Shown here piece after piece: positions 25,362 to 33,981 of a stretch of DNA of 64,000 nucleotides; positions within the stretch are counted from its first letter, which is position 1; every line of letters starts with the position of its first letter. Below the pieces are notes generated by a model, which did not search any database, was not told the DNA's origin, and saw nothing but the letters and a program-made list of their open reading frames with translations. The DNA comes from Neptuniibacter pectenicola (GTDB taxonomy: Bacteria > Pseudomonadota > Gammaproteobacteria > Pseudomonadales > Balneatricaceae), in the NCBI RefSeq assembly GCF_001597735.1, contig NZ_LUTS01000001.1:372001-436000 (forward strand), in the 5' to 3' direction. A program made the translations under genes and the position numbers.

Positions 25362-27719
25362 TCAAAACAACTTAATTTGCGGTGCAACTAAGTCATCAAA
25401 ATCCTCACCTAAAAACTGCATTATGGCCTCAGCAACAGGCCTAATCTGCTTTTCAAGATAGTGCTGATAATCCAGTGAAGAGCTTAAAAATTCGATAGGC
25501 TCAGGGCCATTAATAGTAATGGCATATTCGATATAACTCCCCGAACGATAAGGAGTTGGCTGATCCATCTGTTGATAAGCCCGCTCCGCTTTCAAGCCCG
25601 CCTGAACATGAGGGGGTTTATTTTTAACGTACTGATCTAAGCCCTGCCTTATGCGTTTACGGTACACGAGCTTAGTATCTAGCTCTCCGCGCTTAAGTTG
25701 TTCCACCACTGTTTTTAACAACGGTTTCCACGCCTGCCCTTTAAATACACGTTCATACAACTGCTCTTGCAACTCGCGAGCAAGGGGCGTCCAATCGGTA
25801 CGCACATTCTCTAAGCCTTTAAAGACCATGCGTTCAGTACCGTCGGGGAACCGTTTTAATCCAGCGTAGCGCTTCTTTGAACCTTTTTCAGAGTGTCGGA
25901 TGGTTGGCATTAAAAAACGACTATAGTGGGTCTCATACTCTATTTCTAATTGGGTATCGATCTGAAAACGCTGTTGTAAGTTATCTCGCCACCAGCGGTT
26001 TAAAAAACAAGCTAAGGCCTCTCCTTTGGCATTAGCCTCTGCCACAGGAAAATCATCTCCCAGCCATACAAAGACAGAATCGGTGTCACCATAGATCACT
26101 TTAAAGCCAAAATTCTCCTCGATACATTCGCCCGTTTTTGTCAGTATCTCGTGCCCTCTCAATGTAATTGAGCTCGATAACCTCTGATCGTAAAACCGAC
26201 AAACATTGGAGCCAAGCACGCCATAAAAAGAGTTCATGATAATTTTTATCGCTTGGGAGAGTGCCGCGTTATTAACCTGCTTGGCCTGATCCCTTGCCGC
26301 CCATAAGGTTTCAATTAACTCAGGTAAAATGGTCTTACTGCGGGAGAAGATAGCGTGATTAAAGCCGGGCAACAGGTCTTCCGGTTGCGCCCCCTCTTTA
26401 AGCCCTTCGGCCAAACCATAAGGGTCTATTTTAAATGTCCGTATAATGCTGGGGTACAGACTCTTAAAATCCAGTACCAGTACATGGCGATACAAGCCGG
26501 GACGAGACTCCATAACATAACCGCCCGGCGCACCTAATCCCGATACACCGGAGGCATATTCAGGTGCAACATAACCTTTGCGGTGAAGGTGAGGTAGGTA
26601 TTGATTGTCGAAAGCCGCAGCAGAGCCGCCGACTTTATCAAGTGGTAAGCCCGTAAGCCGCGCACGCTCGATAAGGTAATTGATAAGATTGGCTTTCTCA
26701 AAAACATCCCAAACCAGCTTACAATCTTCAAGGTTATAGCGCGCTAAAGCGGCTTTATCATCACGAAAAAGTCGTTGAATCTCATCCCCACGCACATCGA
26801 CATGGTCGATCAGTTTGCCGCGATCGAGCATCTGACGGGATACATTTTCTAGCGAAAAACTTTCAAACTGATAGGTTGCCCCTTTAAGGGTGTCGATACC
26901 ATCAAGCACCATCCGCCCTGCCATACGGACAAACAACTTCCCTTGTCCTGACTCATGCAGCTGCATGGACTGCTTATCACGGCCCAGTCTTAACGAGACA
27001 TGCAAAGCATCCGCTCGCGCTTTTAACACGTTAAAGTCGAACCCCACAACATTCCAGCCGATAAATATATCCGGGTCGTAGTGATCAACCGTATTGATAA
27101 ACGCCAATAAAAGCGCTTTTTCGCTACTGACATATTTTAACTCTGGGCTGTCCTCTCCCTCACCGAGCATCAGCACTAAACGAAAATCATCCGCGTAAAA
27201 GGCAGCAGATAAGATCTTATCTGCACGCATGGTCGTTTCTAAATCAATAGATAAAATTTTAAAACGGGGGGAGACCTCAGCCGGCCTAAGTTTGAATTGA
27301 TCTGCACGTTGCGTAATGGATACACCGCCTTGAATAAAGCGCTCCATCAAAAAGCGATCCGTAAGACGGATATCCTCCTCCATCATCACAATACCTGACA
27401 CCCGTAGCAGGTCGACGATCTGACGCATCACTTTAAGGCTTCGACAATAGAGGCCGTGGACACCCTGATAATTCAGGTCGGTTAATGCCAGTTTAGCTAA
27501 GCGCCAGCCCGAGAAGCGCGCCAAAATACGCTGCAACGTTTCAACCTGTGCATCAAGAACAAAGAAAACCGTTTCTTGGTTGGGGATAGTAATCGGAAAA
27601 ACCTGATCCGCCGCTCTAACCCAATAGGTTAATAGGACCCCCGTTTGGCTATCCTGTTGCTGACGCGTCAAAATAAACCCCGTTGTCGATTTCAACTTGG
27701 GCTGGTCTAGATTAGGCAT
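25362..27719 (-). CDS. polB: DNA polymerase II (family B)
   Basis: A 785-residue family B DNA polymerase of normal Pol II length. The 3'-5' exonuclease domain carries SIDLETTMRADKILSAAFY near residue 153, and the polymerase domain carries DFKSLYPSIIRTFKIDPYG near residue 417 and YGDTDSVFVWLGDD near residue 545, with the two catalytic Asp residues. Pol II is an SOS-induced repair and translesion polymerase in Escherichia coli. Here its ATG lies 3 bases after the mvaD stop, so it is the last gene of the mevalonate operon and may be co-transcribed. I see no LexA box directly in front of it. Confidence 0.97.
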   Translation of the reverse strand: MPNLDQPKLKSTTGFILTRQQQDSQTGVLLTYWVRAADQVFPITIPNQETVFFVLDAQVETLQRILARFSGWRLAKLALTDLNYQGVHGLYCRSLKVMRQIVDLLRVSGIVMMEEDIRLTDRFLMERFIQGGVSITQRADQFKLRPAEVSPRFKILSIDLETTMRADKILSAAFYADDFRLVLMLGEGEDSPELKYVSSEKALLLAFINTVDHYDPDIFIGWNVVGFDFNVLKARADALHVSLRLGRDKQSMQLHESGQGKLFVRMAGRMVLDGIDTLKGATYQFESFSLENVSRQMLDRGKLIDHVDVRGDEIQRLFRDDKAALARYNLEDCKLVWDVFEKANLINYLIERARLTGLPLDKVGGSAAAFDNQYLPHLHRKGYVAPEYASGVSGLGAPGGYVMESRPGLYRHVLVLDFKSLYPSIIRTFKIDPYGLAEGLKEGAQPEDLLPGFNHAIFSRSKTILPELIETLWAARDQAKQVNNAALSQAIKIIMNSFYGVLGSNVCRFYDQRLSSSITLRGHEILTKTGECIEENFGFKVIYGDTDSVFVWLGDDFPVAEANAKGEALACFLNRWWRDNLQQRFQIDTQLEIEYETHYSRFLMPTIRHSEKGSKKRYAGLKRFPDGTERMVFKGLENVRTDWTPLARELQEQLYERVFKGQAWKPLLKTVVEQLKRGELDTKLVYRKRIRQGLDQYVKNKPPHVQAGLKAERAYQQMDQPTPYRSGSYIEYAITINGPEPIEFLSSSLDYQHYLEKQIRPVAEAIMQFLGEDFDDLVAPQIKLF

Positions 27720-27722
27720 CAG

Positions 27723-28727
27723 CTACCCAAACGGCGCAACAATATCGGCATCCACCAACTCAGGGAAAGCATCTCTCACCTGCATCTCATCCGCATGCTG
27801 AAACAGAAGCTTTAAGTTAGGCCCCGCATCCATCGTTAGATAAACAGGAACACCCGATGCCCGAAGCTCCCAAACTCTATGCATCGCCGCAACGGATTCG
27901 GGTTGCCAATACAGCAAAGGAGGCCAAGAAGCGATCATCGTTGCATGCATAGATAATGCGTTCTGTTCCGCGGTTTGACCTAAGCACTCCAGATCCTGCT
28001 GCTGAATAGCGCGCTTAATCGCCACTAAGTCATTCGCCGCTTGCTGCGGCCATGCACTATAAAGTGCCGCCGATTCAACGGTACGTTGCATACCTGAACG
28101 GGAATCAACCTTCTTTTCACCGGTTGCAACTTTGAGCAGACCGATCCTAAATCCAGGCCACTCAAGCGCCAACCGTTCGGCACAACTATCCATGCCATCC
28201 TCTCGGCTACCTTTATGCCATTCAACAAAGCCTTGGTAGAGTGAACGAGATGCACTACCACTTCCCATCCGCGCAAACGCGGAGAGATGGTCCAGCGCTA
28301 AATCAAAGCGATAAAACTTATCAATGGCCAAGGTTAAAGCAGCAAAGCCCGAAGCCGATGAAGCAAGCCCCGCTGCCGTCGGAATATTATTAACCGTACG
28401 CACCTGAACCGGCTGCTTAAGGTCCCGCCGAAAGAGATCAATAAAACCGATGACTTTACGTGCAAAGGGGCTGTCTAATGAGAGTAACTCATTATTTAAA
28501 TACACTTGGTCTTGCCCCCTATCAGATTCACTCAGGGTCGTATGGCTACCTAACTCACCTAACGAAATCGACAGTGATGCATTGATCGGTAAATTCAGCT
28601 CTACATCTCGCTTACCCCAATACTTACATAACGCAATATTACTGGGGGCAAAGGCATCAGCTTTTGTGCCGGGTTCAGTCGTGTTCGGTAGATAGTTTGC
28701 AATCACCTTCTGTTTAGAAATACTCAA
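27723..28727 (-). CDS. mvaD: Diphosphomevalonate decarboxylase
   Basis: A 334-residue GHMP-superfamily enzyme that decarboxylates mevalonate diphosphate to isopentenyl diphosphate. It shows SNIALCKYWGKRD near residue 30, the phosphate-binding NIPTAAGLASSASGFAAL near residue 112, GSGSASRSLYQGFVEW near residue 154 with Ser-Ala-Ser-Arg-Ser, and MDAGPNLKLL near residue 300 with the catalytic Asp. The start is TTG 28727, 6 bases after an AAGGG ribosome site and overlapping the kinase gene upstream by 14 bases. A bacterial decarboxylase rather than the archaeal phosphomevalonate variant is favoured because a likely phosphomevalonate kinase is adjacent. Confidence 0.93.
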   Translation of the reverse strand: MSISKQKVIANYLPNTTEPGTKADAFAPSNIALCKYWGKRDVELNLPINASLSISLGELGSHTTLSESDRGQDQVYLNNELLSLDSPFARKVIGFIDLFRRDLKQPVQVRTVNNIPTAAGLASSASGFAALTLAIDKFYRFDLALDHLSAFARMGSGSASRSLYQGFVEWHKGSREDGMDSCAERLALEWPGFRIGLLKVATGEKKVDSRSGMQRTVESAALYSAWPQQAANDLVAIKRAIQQQDLECLGQTAEQNALSMHATMIASWPPLLYWQPESVAAMHRVWELRASGVPVYLTMDAGPNLKLLFQHADEMQVRDAFPELVDADIVAPFG

Positions 28728-29655
28728 GCGTTACACCCTTTTCTGATACTGCGACAGCTATCTGCTCATATGGAATAGAAAGATCGGGGTCGGTTCCTAA
28801 TGCCAACACACAGTCACCCAACCCTGAACCTGATATTTTAGCACCTTGGATTTTATCACTCGATCTAAGGCGATAAACGATATCGGAGATCGTATGATCA
28901 GAGACACCTAAGGCATCCATCAAACCTTGGTAATGGTTCATCAAACAGCCTAAATTCTGCCAATCATTCTCGACAACAGCCTTTTCCGCTTTTAATGTGA
29001 TCTGCCCCATTAGGTGATAAATCTGCTGATATATCTCTGGGTTAGCATGGCTTAATTGTTCAACCTTACGCAATACATCGGGTGTCTTCGTTTTATAACC
29101 GGCATAAAACAACGCGATGTCAGGTTGACCCAGCAGAGTTTTAACCACACAAGGCTTAACCGAATAAGACACAATAGAGCCATATATACTGGCCACTAAA
29201 TCGGTACCCGAGCCCCGTCCTCCTTGAACCTTATGCACCACAGTCAACGCATTTTCAAAGAGCGATTTATTATCTACATCACGTTCAGCGTACGCCGCCA
29301 ATACTGCCACGACACCCGCCGTTACCGCGGCTGAAGAGCCTAACCCCACCTGATGGGAAAACTCTGATTGAATCGTTAATACAAAGCCACTTGGCAGTTG
29401 GCTGGCAAATAACTCAATCGCAGCCAACACAAAGGTTAAATTTGAGTTAGGTTCAAGCTGATCTAAGGTTGACCGGTAGTGAGCTAACGCAGACTCAATC
29501 ACCACCTGCCGTTCACGTAAAGGCCTAAGTTCAACAACGATATATTTATCTACAGCACAGGCTAAAGCCTTCTCGCCGGAAAGCACTGAGTGCTCGCCCA
29601 TCAACATAATACTACCGGGGACTTTTGCGCGAATATTAACCACGATGCGCTCCAT
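28714..29655 (-). CDS. GHMP kinase, probable phosphomevalonate kinase
   Basis: A 313-residue GHMP kinase with PGSIMLMGEHSVLSGEKALA near residue 13, the ATP loop VGLGSSAAVTAGVVAVL near residue 107, and the C-terminal GAKISGSGLGDCVLAL near residue 277. The Gly-Asp-Cys in that last motif and the GSGTDLVASIYGSIVSY segment resemble phosphomevalonate kinases more than mevalonate kinases. I therefore assign the second phosphorylation step here and the first to the neighbour. The family is certain, but the substrate is inferred. It overlaps both neighbours. Confidence 0.78.
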   Translation of the reverse strand: MERIVVNIRAKVPGSIMLMGEHSVLSGEKALACAVDKYIVVELRPLRERQVVIESALAHYRSTLDQLEPNSNLTFVLAAIELFASQLPSGFVLTIQSEFSHQVGLGSSAAVTAGVVAVLAAYAERDVDNKSLFENALTVVHKVQGGRGSGTDLVASIYGSIVSYSVKPCVVKTLLGQPDIALFYAGYKTKTPDVLRKVEQLSHANPEIYQQIYHLMGQITLKAEKAVVENDWQNLGCLMNHYQGLMDALGVSDHTISDIVYRLRSSDKIQGAKISGSGLGDCVLALGTDPDLSIPYEQIAVAVSEKGVTLEYF

Positions 29656-30634
29656 TTAACTGTTGCTGTAAGGGCGTTAAACAAACACCAAGCTGCGCGC
29701 TTAATGTCTCACTATTTTGTTCGGGAAAGTACACGAGCACCTGCCCCGCTGTCTCACCTTGATGAGCACCCGCACCACAAATTTTAGCCGCGCCGCCCAT
29801 ACTTTCAATCTGCGCAATCAAGGCTGATACCGGTGCTGGCACAACCCCAATCTCTTGTAAGAGCTGATGGTTAGCACGCATAACTGAACCTAGTCTTGAT
29901 GGCTGCTTGATGTTCGCTTCAAAGGCTTGGGTTATCTTGGCAAACTGCTGCCATAGGTCGGTTCGATGGGAAAACTTTGCACGCACAGCTGCAACCGTCT
30001 CACCTGTAGAGCAACAGGGTGTGCCAGTATGGAAATGGTACCAACCGTCCCCTAGCTCAAGCGGTAAAGGCGTAACTTTATCGGCCTGCACTTTAAGCAC
30101 ACCACCGTAGGTCACCGCTGCCGCATCAATTGCACTACCTCGGCCATGCTGTAAGCGCTCACAATATTTTACCTTCTGGAAAAACTCAGGCTTTTTATCG
30201 TCACGTTGTTGTGCACAAGAGGAAGATTGGAAAAGCTGTAGCAATGCTGCAATCACCGCCGCTGATGACCCCATTCCAGCCCCTGTCGGTATATCACTAT
30301 GGATCGTTACAGTACCGCTCGGTAAGCTATCCGACTGCAGCGCAGTATAATAAAGAAGATCATGGGGGGTTTGTAAAACATCTTGAACAGCCAACTCACC
30401 TAATAAAAAACGTTCAAAACGTTGATCTAAGTGTGCAACAAGGTGCTCTAACTGCACCAAGGTGCGACGACTTTGCCCCAATACAGAAGAGGTGATGATC
30501 AATGTATCGGTATCAGAAGGCGAAAAAGTAGCTGTGACATAATGATTCACAGCTACTGCAATGGCAGGCGCCCCGTAAACAACTGAATGTTCACCACTCA
30601 GTATCAGTTTACCCGGGGCTTTAGCAGATAACAT
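29636..30634 (-). CDS. GHMP kinase, probable mevalonate kinase
   Basis: A GHMP kinase of about 332 residues. It begins SAKAPGKLILSGEHSVVYGA, the mevalonate-kinase substrate motif, has the ATP loop IPTGAGMGSSAAVIAALL near residue 125, RGSAIDAAAVTYGGVL near residue 169 and a C-terminal AAKICGAGAHQ. ATG 30634 is preferred; GTG 30652 would add six residues. It overlaps the HMG-CoA synthase stop and the second kinase start, as expected for a tight operon. It would convert mevalonate to phosphomevalonate. Confidence 0.8.
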   Translation of the reverse strand: MLSAKAPGKLILSGEHSVVYGAPAIAVAVNHYVTATFSPSDTDTLIITSSVLGQSRRTLVQLEHLVAHLDQRFERFLLGELAVQDVLQTPHDLLYYTALQSDSLPSGTVTIHSDIPTGAGMGSSAAVIAALLQLFQSSSCAQQRDDKKPEFFQKVKYCERLQHGRGSAIDAAAVTYGGVLKVQADKVTPLPLELGDGWYHFHTGTPCCSTGETVAAVRAKFSHRTDLWQQFAKITQAFEANIKQPSRLGSVMRANHQLLQEIGVVPAPVSALIAQIESMGGAAKICGAGAHQGETAGQVLVYFPEQNSETLSAQLGVCLTPLQQQLNGAHRG

Positions 30635-31787
30635 ATTCTCGTTTATGACCACTAATTGCCGCTAATCGATAACGCCCTGTCGTGGACTCTGGAATATCAT
30701 GGTGCTCACCATCCCGAGGGTCAGGATAATGGTAGAGCGTTAGGTACTCGTCATAGGTCACTTCACGACGTGCATCTAACATGTTTTTGTGTGTCAATGT
30801 ATGTAGGCATTGCTCATAGCCTGGCACAACAGTGCCCGAGAAAAACTCTGCGACACAGCCCGAACCGTAACTAAAAAAGCCAACTTTTTGGCCTGCAAGG
30901 TTATCCTTACAATTTTCTAGCAACGACGTTAAACCAATATACATTGAGGCCGTATAGCTATTACCAATAACCCGATTGTAGTGCAGCGTATCTTCAACCT
31001 GCTGCTCAATTTGATCCAGTGACAAGCCAACTTTATTTACTTTTGCTAAATGCTTATGTGCTTTTTCAGCCATACGACTAAAAGGCAAGTGATAGCAAAA
31101 GTGAGAAAAATCATTAAACGCTAACGAACTCACTTCAACAAAATTTTCCCACGCGTGTTTAAGCGACTTCAGATAAATTTTTGTTGAATATTTCCCGTCA
31201 ACTATCGCCGTTGTTCTGTAATTAGGACGCCAGAAATCCATGACATCTTCAGTGTAATTACCAACTTCGGGATCAATTTCAACTAACCGTGGGTTAGTCG
31301 AAATGAGCATGGCTACAGCACCGCACCCTTGGGTCGCTTCACCTGAAGTATCCAGATCATAACGCGCAACATCAGACGCGATAACAAGGACTTTCTTGTT
31401 AGGCTGACGGGCAACGAGTGCACATGCCATTTGCACAGCGGCTGTTGCGCTATAGCATGCTTGTTTTAGCTCAACTACACGGCAGTTAGAGTTCAGTCCT
31501 AGCAAGCGATGGACATAAACGCCTGCCGCTTTAGACTGATCGATCCCTGTTTCTGTAGCAAACAATAGGGTACCGATCGTATCAGTACCGACACGATCGA
31601 TTAATGGATTAGCTGCATTTGCAGCCATAGTCACAACATCTTCATCTGGGGCGGCCATTGACATTCGTTCTTGCCAAATACCTTGATAATACTTCCCAGA
31701 TTCAATCTTTTGAACGTCTGCAAGAGTTCGCAAGTCTAGGAAATAATTAGATGTATAGAAACTAATTTCGTCAATACCAACTGACAT
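30621..31787 (-). CDS. mvaS: Hydroxymethylglutaryl-CoA synthase
   Basis: A 388-residue thiolase-fold enzyme that condenses acetoacetyl-CoA with acetyl-CoA to HMG-CoA. The catalytic cysteine lies in ELKQACYSATAAVQMACALV near residue 110. FATETGIDQSKAAGVYVHRL precedes it, and FCYHLPFSRMAEKAHKHL near residue 230 holds the conserved His. The C-terminal FFSYGSGCVAEFFSG is typical of MvaS. Its length matches bacterial enzymes. It lies 15 bases after the isomerase gene. No acetoacetyl-CoA thiolase gene is in the operon. Confidence 0.96.
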   Translation of the reverse strand: MSVGIDEISFYTSNYFLDLRTLADVQKIESGKYYQGIWQERMSMAAPDEDVVTMAANAANPLIDRVGTDTIGTLLFATETGIDQSKAAGVYVHRLLGLNSNCRVVELKQACYSATAAVQMACALVARQPNKKVLVIASDVARYDLDTSGEATQGCGAVAMLISTNPRLVEIDPEVGNYTEDVMDFWRPNYRTTAIVDGKYSTKIYLKSLKHAWENFVEVSSLAFNDFSHFCYHLPFSRMAEKAHKHLAKVNKVGLSLDQIEQQVEDTLHYNRVIGNSYTASMYIGLTSLLENCKDNLAGQKVGFFSYGSGCVAEFFSGTVVPGYEQCLHTLTHKNMLDARREVTYDEYLTLYHYPDPRDGEHHDIPESTTGRYRLAAISGHKREYVIC

Positions 31788-31802
31788 TATGGGGTCTCGA
31801 TC

Positions 31803-32831
31803 CTAACGCGCTTCTAGAATATGGGCTGGGTTATTAAATAAAGCGGCAACATCCCGAGCGCCAAGCAGAAACATAGCAGTTCTGAATTCTGTTTTAATTT
31901 TTTCTATTTCTGCGACAACAGCTTCGCTTGATTCCATCGCTGGTTTAAGCAGTGGAGCAGCCATGCCACATATTGAGGCGCCGAGTATAACAGATTTAAC
32001 CATATCAATCCCATCCCTTAAGCCACCACTTGAAACTAATGTGGCACGGCCAAGATAAGGGTTTGCCATTTTAAGTGCTGCGGGGGTAGAAATGCCCCAA
32101 TCTTGGAACGTTAACCCTAGGTCACTGCTATCTTGACGGCGATGATGTTCAATACGACTCCATGAGGTACCGCCACTGCCGGCGACATCAAAGATAGATA
32201 CACCCGCCTGTAAGCCGATCTCTATATCAGCCGGCGATAACCCACTGCCGACCTCTTTTAACAACACAGGCACCTCAAGTGCATTAACTAAGTCAGCAAC
32301 TCGATGGCCTAAGTGACGAAAGTCCGTATCACCTTCAGGCTGGACCGCCTCTTGTAACGGGTTAAGGTGAAGGTAAAGGCCATCCGCTTCTAAACAATCA
32401 ATCGCCTCTTGAATTTGAGCATGAGACATACCGCAATTGAGCTGTACCGCACCTATATTGCCAATTAAAGGAATATCAGGTGCCAAGTGACGCAATTGAA
32501 AACTTTCTCGAGCGCTGGGGGCGGTAAACATCACCCGCTGAGACCCAACGGCCATGGCAACCCCACAGGCCTGCGCCGCCGTTGCCAAATTCTGGTTAAC
32601 CTGCTTAACGACTTGATGATCACCACCGGTCATGGAGGAGATCAACATAGGAAAACTCAACGTCTTTCCTAAAAATTGACAAGAACTATCTACATCCTGC
32701 AGTGCCATTTCAGGAAACGCCCGATGCATTAATTTGATTTGGTCAAAATAATGGCCTGAGCGATCAGTGAGCGGGTCGTTCTCAATGGCTCGAATATGCT
32801 CAAGCTTGCGATCATTGGTTAGATCCGTCAT
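31803..32831 (-). CDS. fni: Type 2 isopentenyl-diphosphate isomerase
   Basis: A 342-residue FMN- and NADPH-dependent TIM-barrel isomerase that interconverts IPP and DMAPP. It contains DRKLEHIRAIENDP at the N-terminus, FPMLISSMTGG near residue 59, VGSQRVMF, LHLNPLQEAVQPEGD near residue 155, VLLKEVGSGLS and the FMN-binding GSGGTSWSRIEHHR near residue 218. This fold is unrelated to the type 1 Idi of Escherichia coli. Its ATG overlaps the HMG-CoA reductase stop by one base (TAATG). Confidence 0.95.
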   Translation of the reverse strand: MTDLTNDRKLEHIRAIENDPLTDRSGHYFDQIKLMHRAFPEMALQDVDSSCQFLGKTLSFPMLISSMTGGDHQVVKQVNQNLATAAQACGVAMAVGSQRVMFTAPSARESFQLRHLAPDIPLIGNIGAVQLNCGMSHAQIQEAIDCLEADGLYLHLNPLQEAVQPEGDTDFRHLGHRVADLVNALEVPVLLKEVGSGLSPADIEIGLQAGVSIFDVAGSGGTSWSRIEHHRRQDSSDLGLTFQDWGISTPAALKMANPYLGRATLVSSGGLRDGIDMVKSVILGASICGMAAPLLKPAMESSEAVVAEIEKIKTEFRTAMFLLGARDVAALFNNPAHILEAR

Positions 32832-33865
32832 TACCGCTCCAATTTAAGATGCGCTTCCATTAATTCACCAGGATTTGTCTGCGCAGCTAATAAAGACAGT
32901 TCACCACACAGCACCGTCGCTGCACAAATAGCGGCTAAACGGCGTGCATTTGCACCCGACTCTCGCTCTTCTTTACAGCCGAGCATAGCAAGGTTTTCTT
33001 CGACAAAATCGATCCCTTTACCATTCCCCACCGATCCCATAATTAAATTAGGTAATGTACATGAGAAATAAAGATCATCGCCCCGCACTTCCGCATGAAC
33101 GATACCTTGAGACCCTTCAATGATATTGGCGGCATCCTGCCCAGTAGCAAGGTAAAAAGCCAACAACATATTAGCAAAATGCGCATTGGCACTGCGTAGA
33201 CCACCCGCGATCATCGTACCAATGAGGTTTTTCTTAATATTAAGATCTACCACTTTCTCCGGCGTCGTTTTTAAGCGACGCTCACAGAGCTCACGCGAGA
33301 TTAAAATTTCGCAAACAACATATTTGCCACGCCCAAGGATACCATTCACCGCTGTCGCTTTTTTATCTGAACAGTAGTTACCCGATATAGAGGAGTAGCG
33401 CAGTTGTGGGTATTCAGTTAATAGCCAAGGAATGATCTTATCCGCAGCGTTCGTCACCATATTGTGACCCGATGCGTCCCCTGTCGTGAACTCTAAACGC
33501 AGGTAGATCATATTTGCTACGATCTGGCTGTTCATATCAATCAATTTGGCAAAGCGACTACTTTTAGCCACTACTGCGTTTATTTCATCCATACGCGCTT
33601 TGATTGAGTTCAGCGCTTGAAGGGCTTCATAGGCATCGTCAGCTTCTAAAAGAATGGAACGACTCATGCGCTCATCGATCACCGTGGTTTTGATCCCTTC
33701 CGTTAATACTGAGATCCTCGCCCCTCGACCCACAGAAGGCCAAAGCGGTGTTTCATAGGTAGCCAAAGGTACCGATATTTTTTCATCCAATACAGATCCA
33801 CAAATTTTAATAGGACCCACAGTACGCATTGGGATTGGAGCTTGGCTTATTTTATGAGCTTTCAT
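32831..33865 (-). CDS. mvaA: Hydroxymethylglutaryl-CoA reductase
   Basis: A 344-residue soluble catalytic domain with no membrane segments. PLATYETPLWPSVGRGARIS near residue 33, TGDASGHNMVTNAAD near residue 128, GKYVVCEILISRE near residue 180 and the nucleotide loop GSVGNGKGIDF near residue 277 correspond to the four conserved HMG-CoA reductase blocks. The GRGKYVVCE form is closer to class I enzymes than to the approximately 430-residue class II enzymes of Gram-positives. It is the first gene of the mevalonate operon. A hairpin with a T-tract lies just 20 bases upstream, within its probable leader. Confidence 0.92.
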   Translation of the reverse strand: MKAHKISQAPIPMRTVGPIKICGSVLDEKISVPLATYETPLWPSVGRGARISVLTEGIKTTVIDERMSRSILLEADDAYEALQALNSIKARMDEINAVVAKSSRFAKLIDMNSQIVANMIYLRLEFTTGDASGHNMVTNAADKIIPWLLTEYPQLRYSSISGNYCSDKKATAVNGILGRGKYVVCEILISRELCERRLKTTPEKVVDLNIKKNLIGTMIAGGLRSANAHFANMLLAFYLATGQDAANIIEGSQGIVHAEVRGDDLYFSCTLPNLIMGSVGNGKGIDFVEENLAMLGCKEERESGANARRLAAICAATVLCGELSLLAAQTNPGELMEAHLKLER

Positions 33866-33885
33866 TTTGGCACTTCACACAAAGA

Positions 33886-33913
33886 AAAAAGGGCTGCCAA
33901 TGGCAACCCTTTT
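33886..33913 (-). terminator. Terminator or attenuator between tolC-like gene and mvaA
   Basis: On the minus strand AAAAGGGTTGCC-ATT-GGCAGCCCTTTTTT forms a stem of about 11 bp with one mismatch and a T6 tract. It ends the tolC-like transcript about 70 bases after the stop. It also lies downstream of a plausible promoter for the mevalonate operon, so transcripts from that promoter would have to pass through it. Confidence 0.8.
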
Positions 33914-33935
33914 CAAATAACAAGGTTGAGGAGGG

Positions 33936-33965
33936 ATTTTAATGAACTTCACCCTCTCTTTTCAA
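33936..33965 (-). promoter_or_regulatory. Possible sigma-70 promoter of the mevalonate operon
   Basis: On the minus strand TTGAAA (33960-33965), 18 bases, then TAAAAT (33936-33941). This is a reasonable promoter match 71 bases upstream of mvaA and ahead of the hairpin at 33886-33913. It was found by eye only. Confidence 0.4.
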
Positions 33966-33981
33966 TGATAGAACAGCTTGA

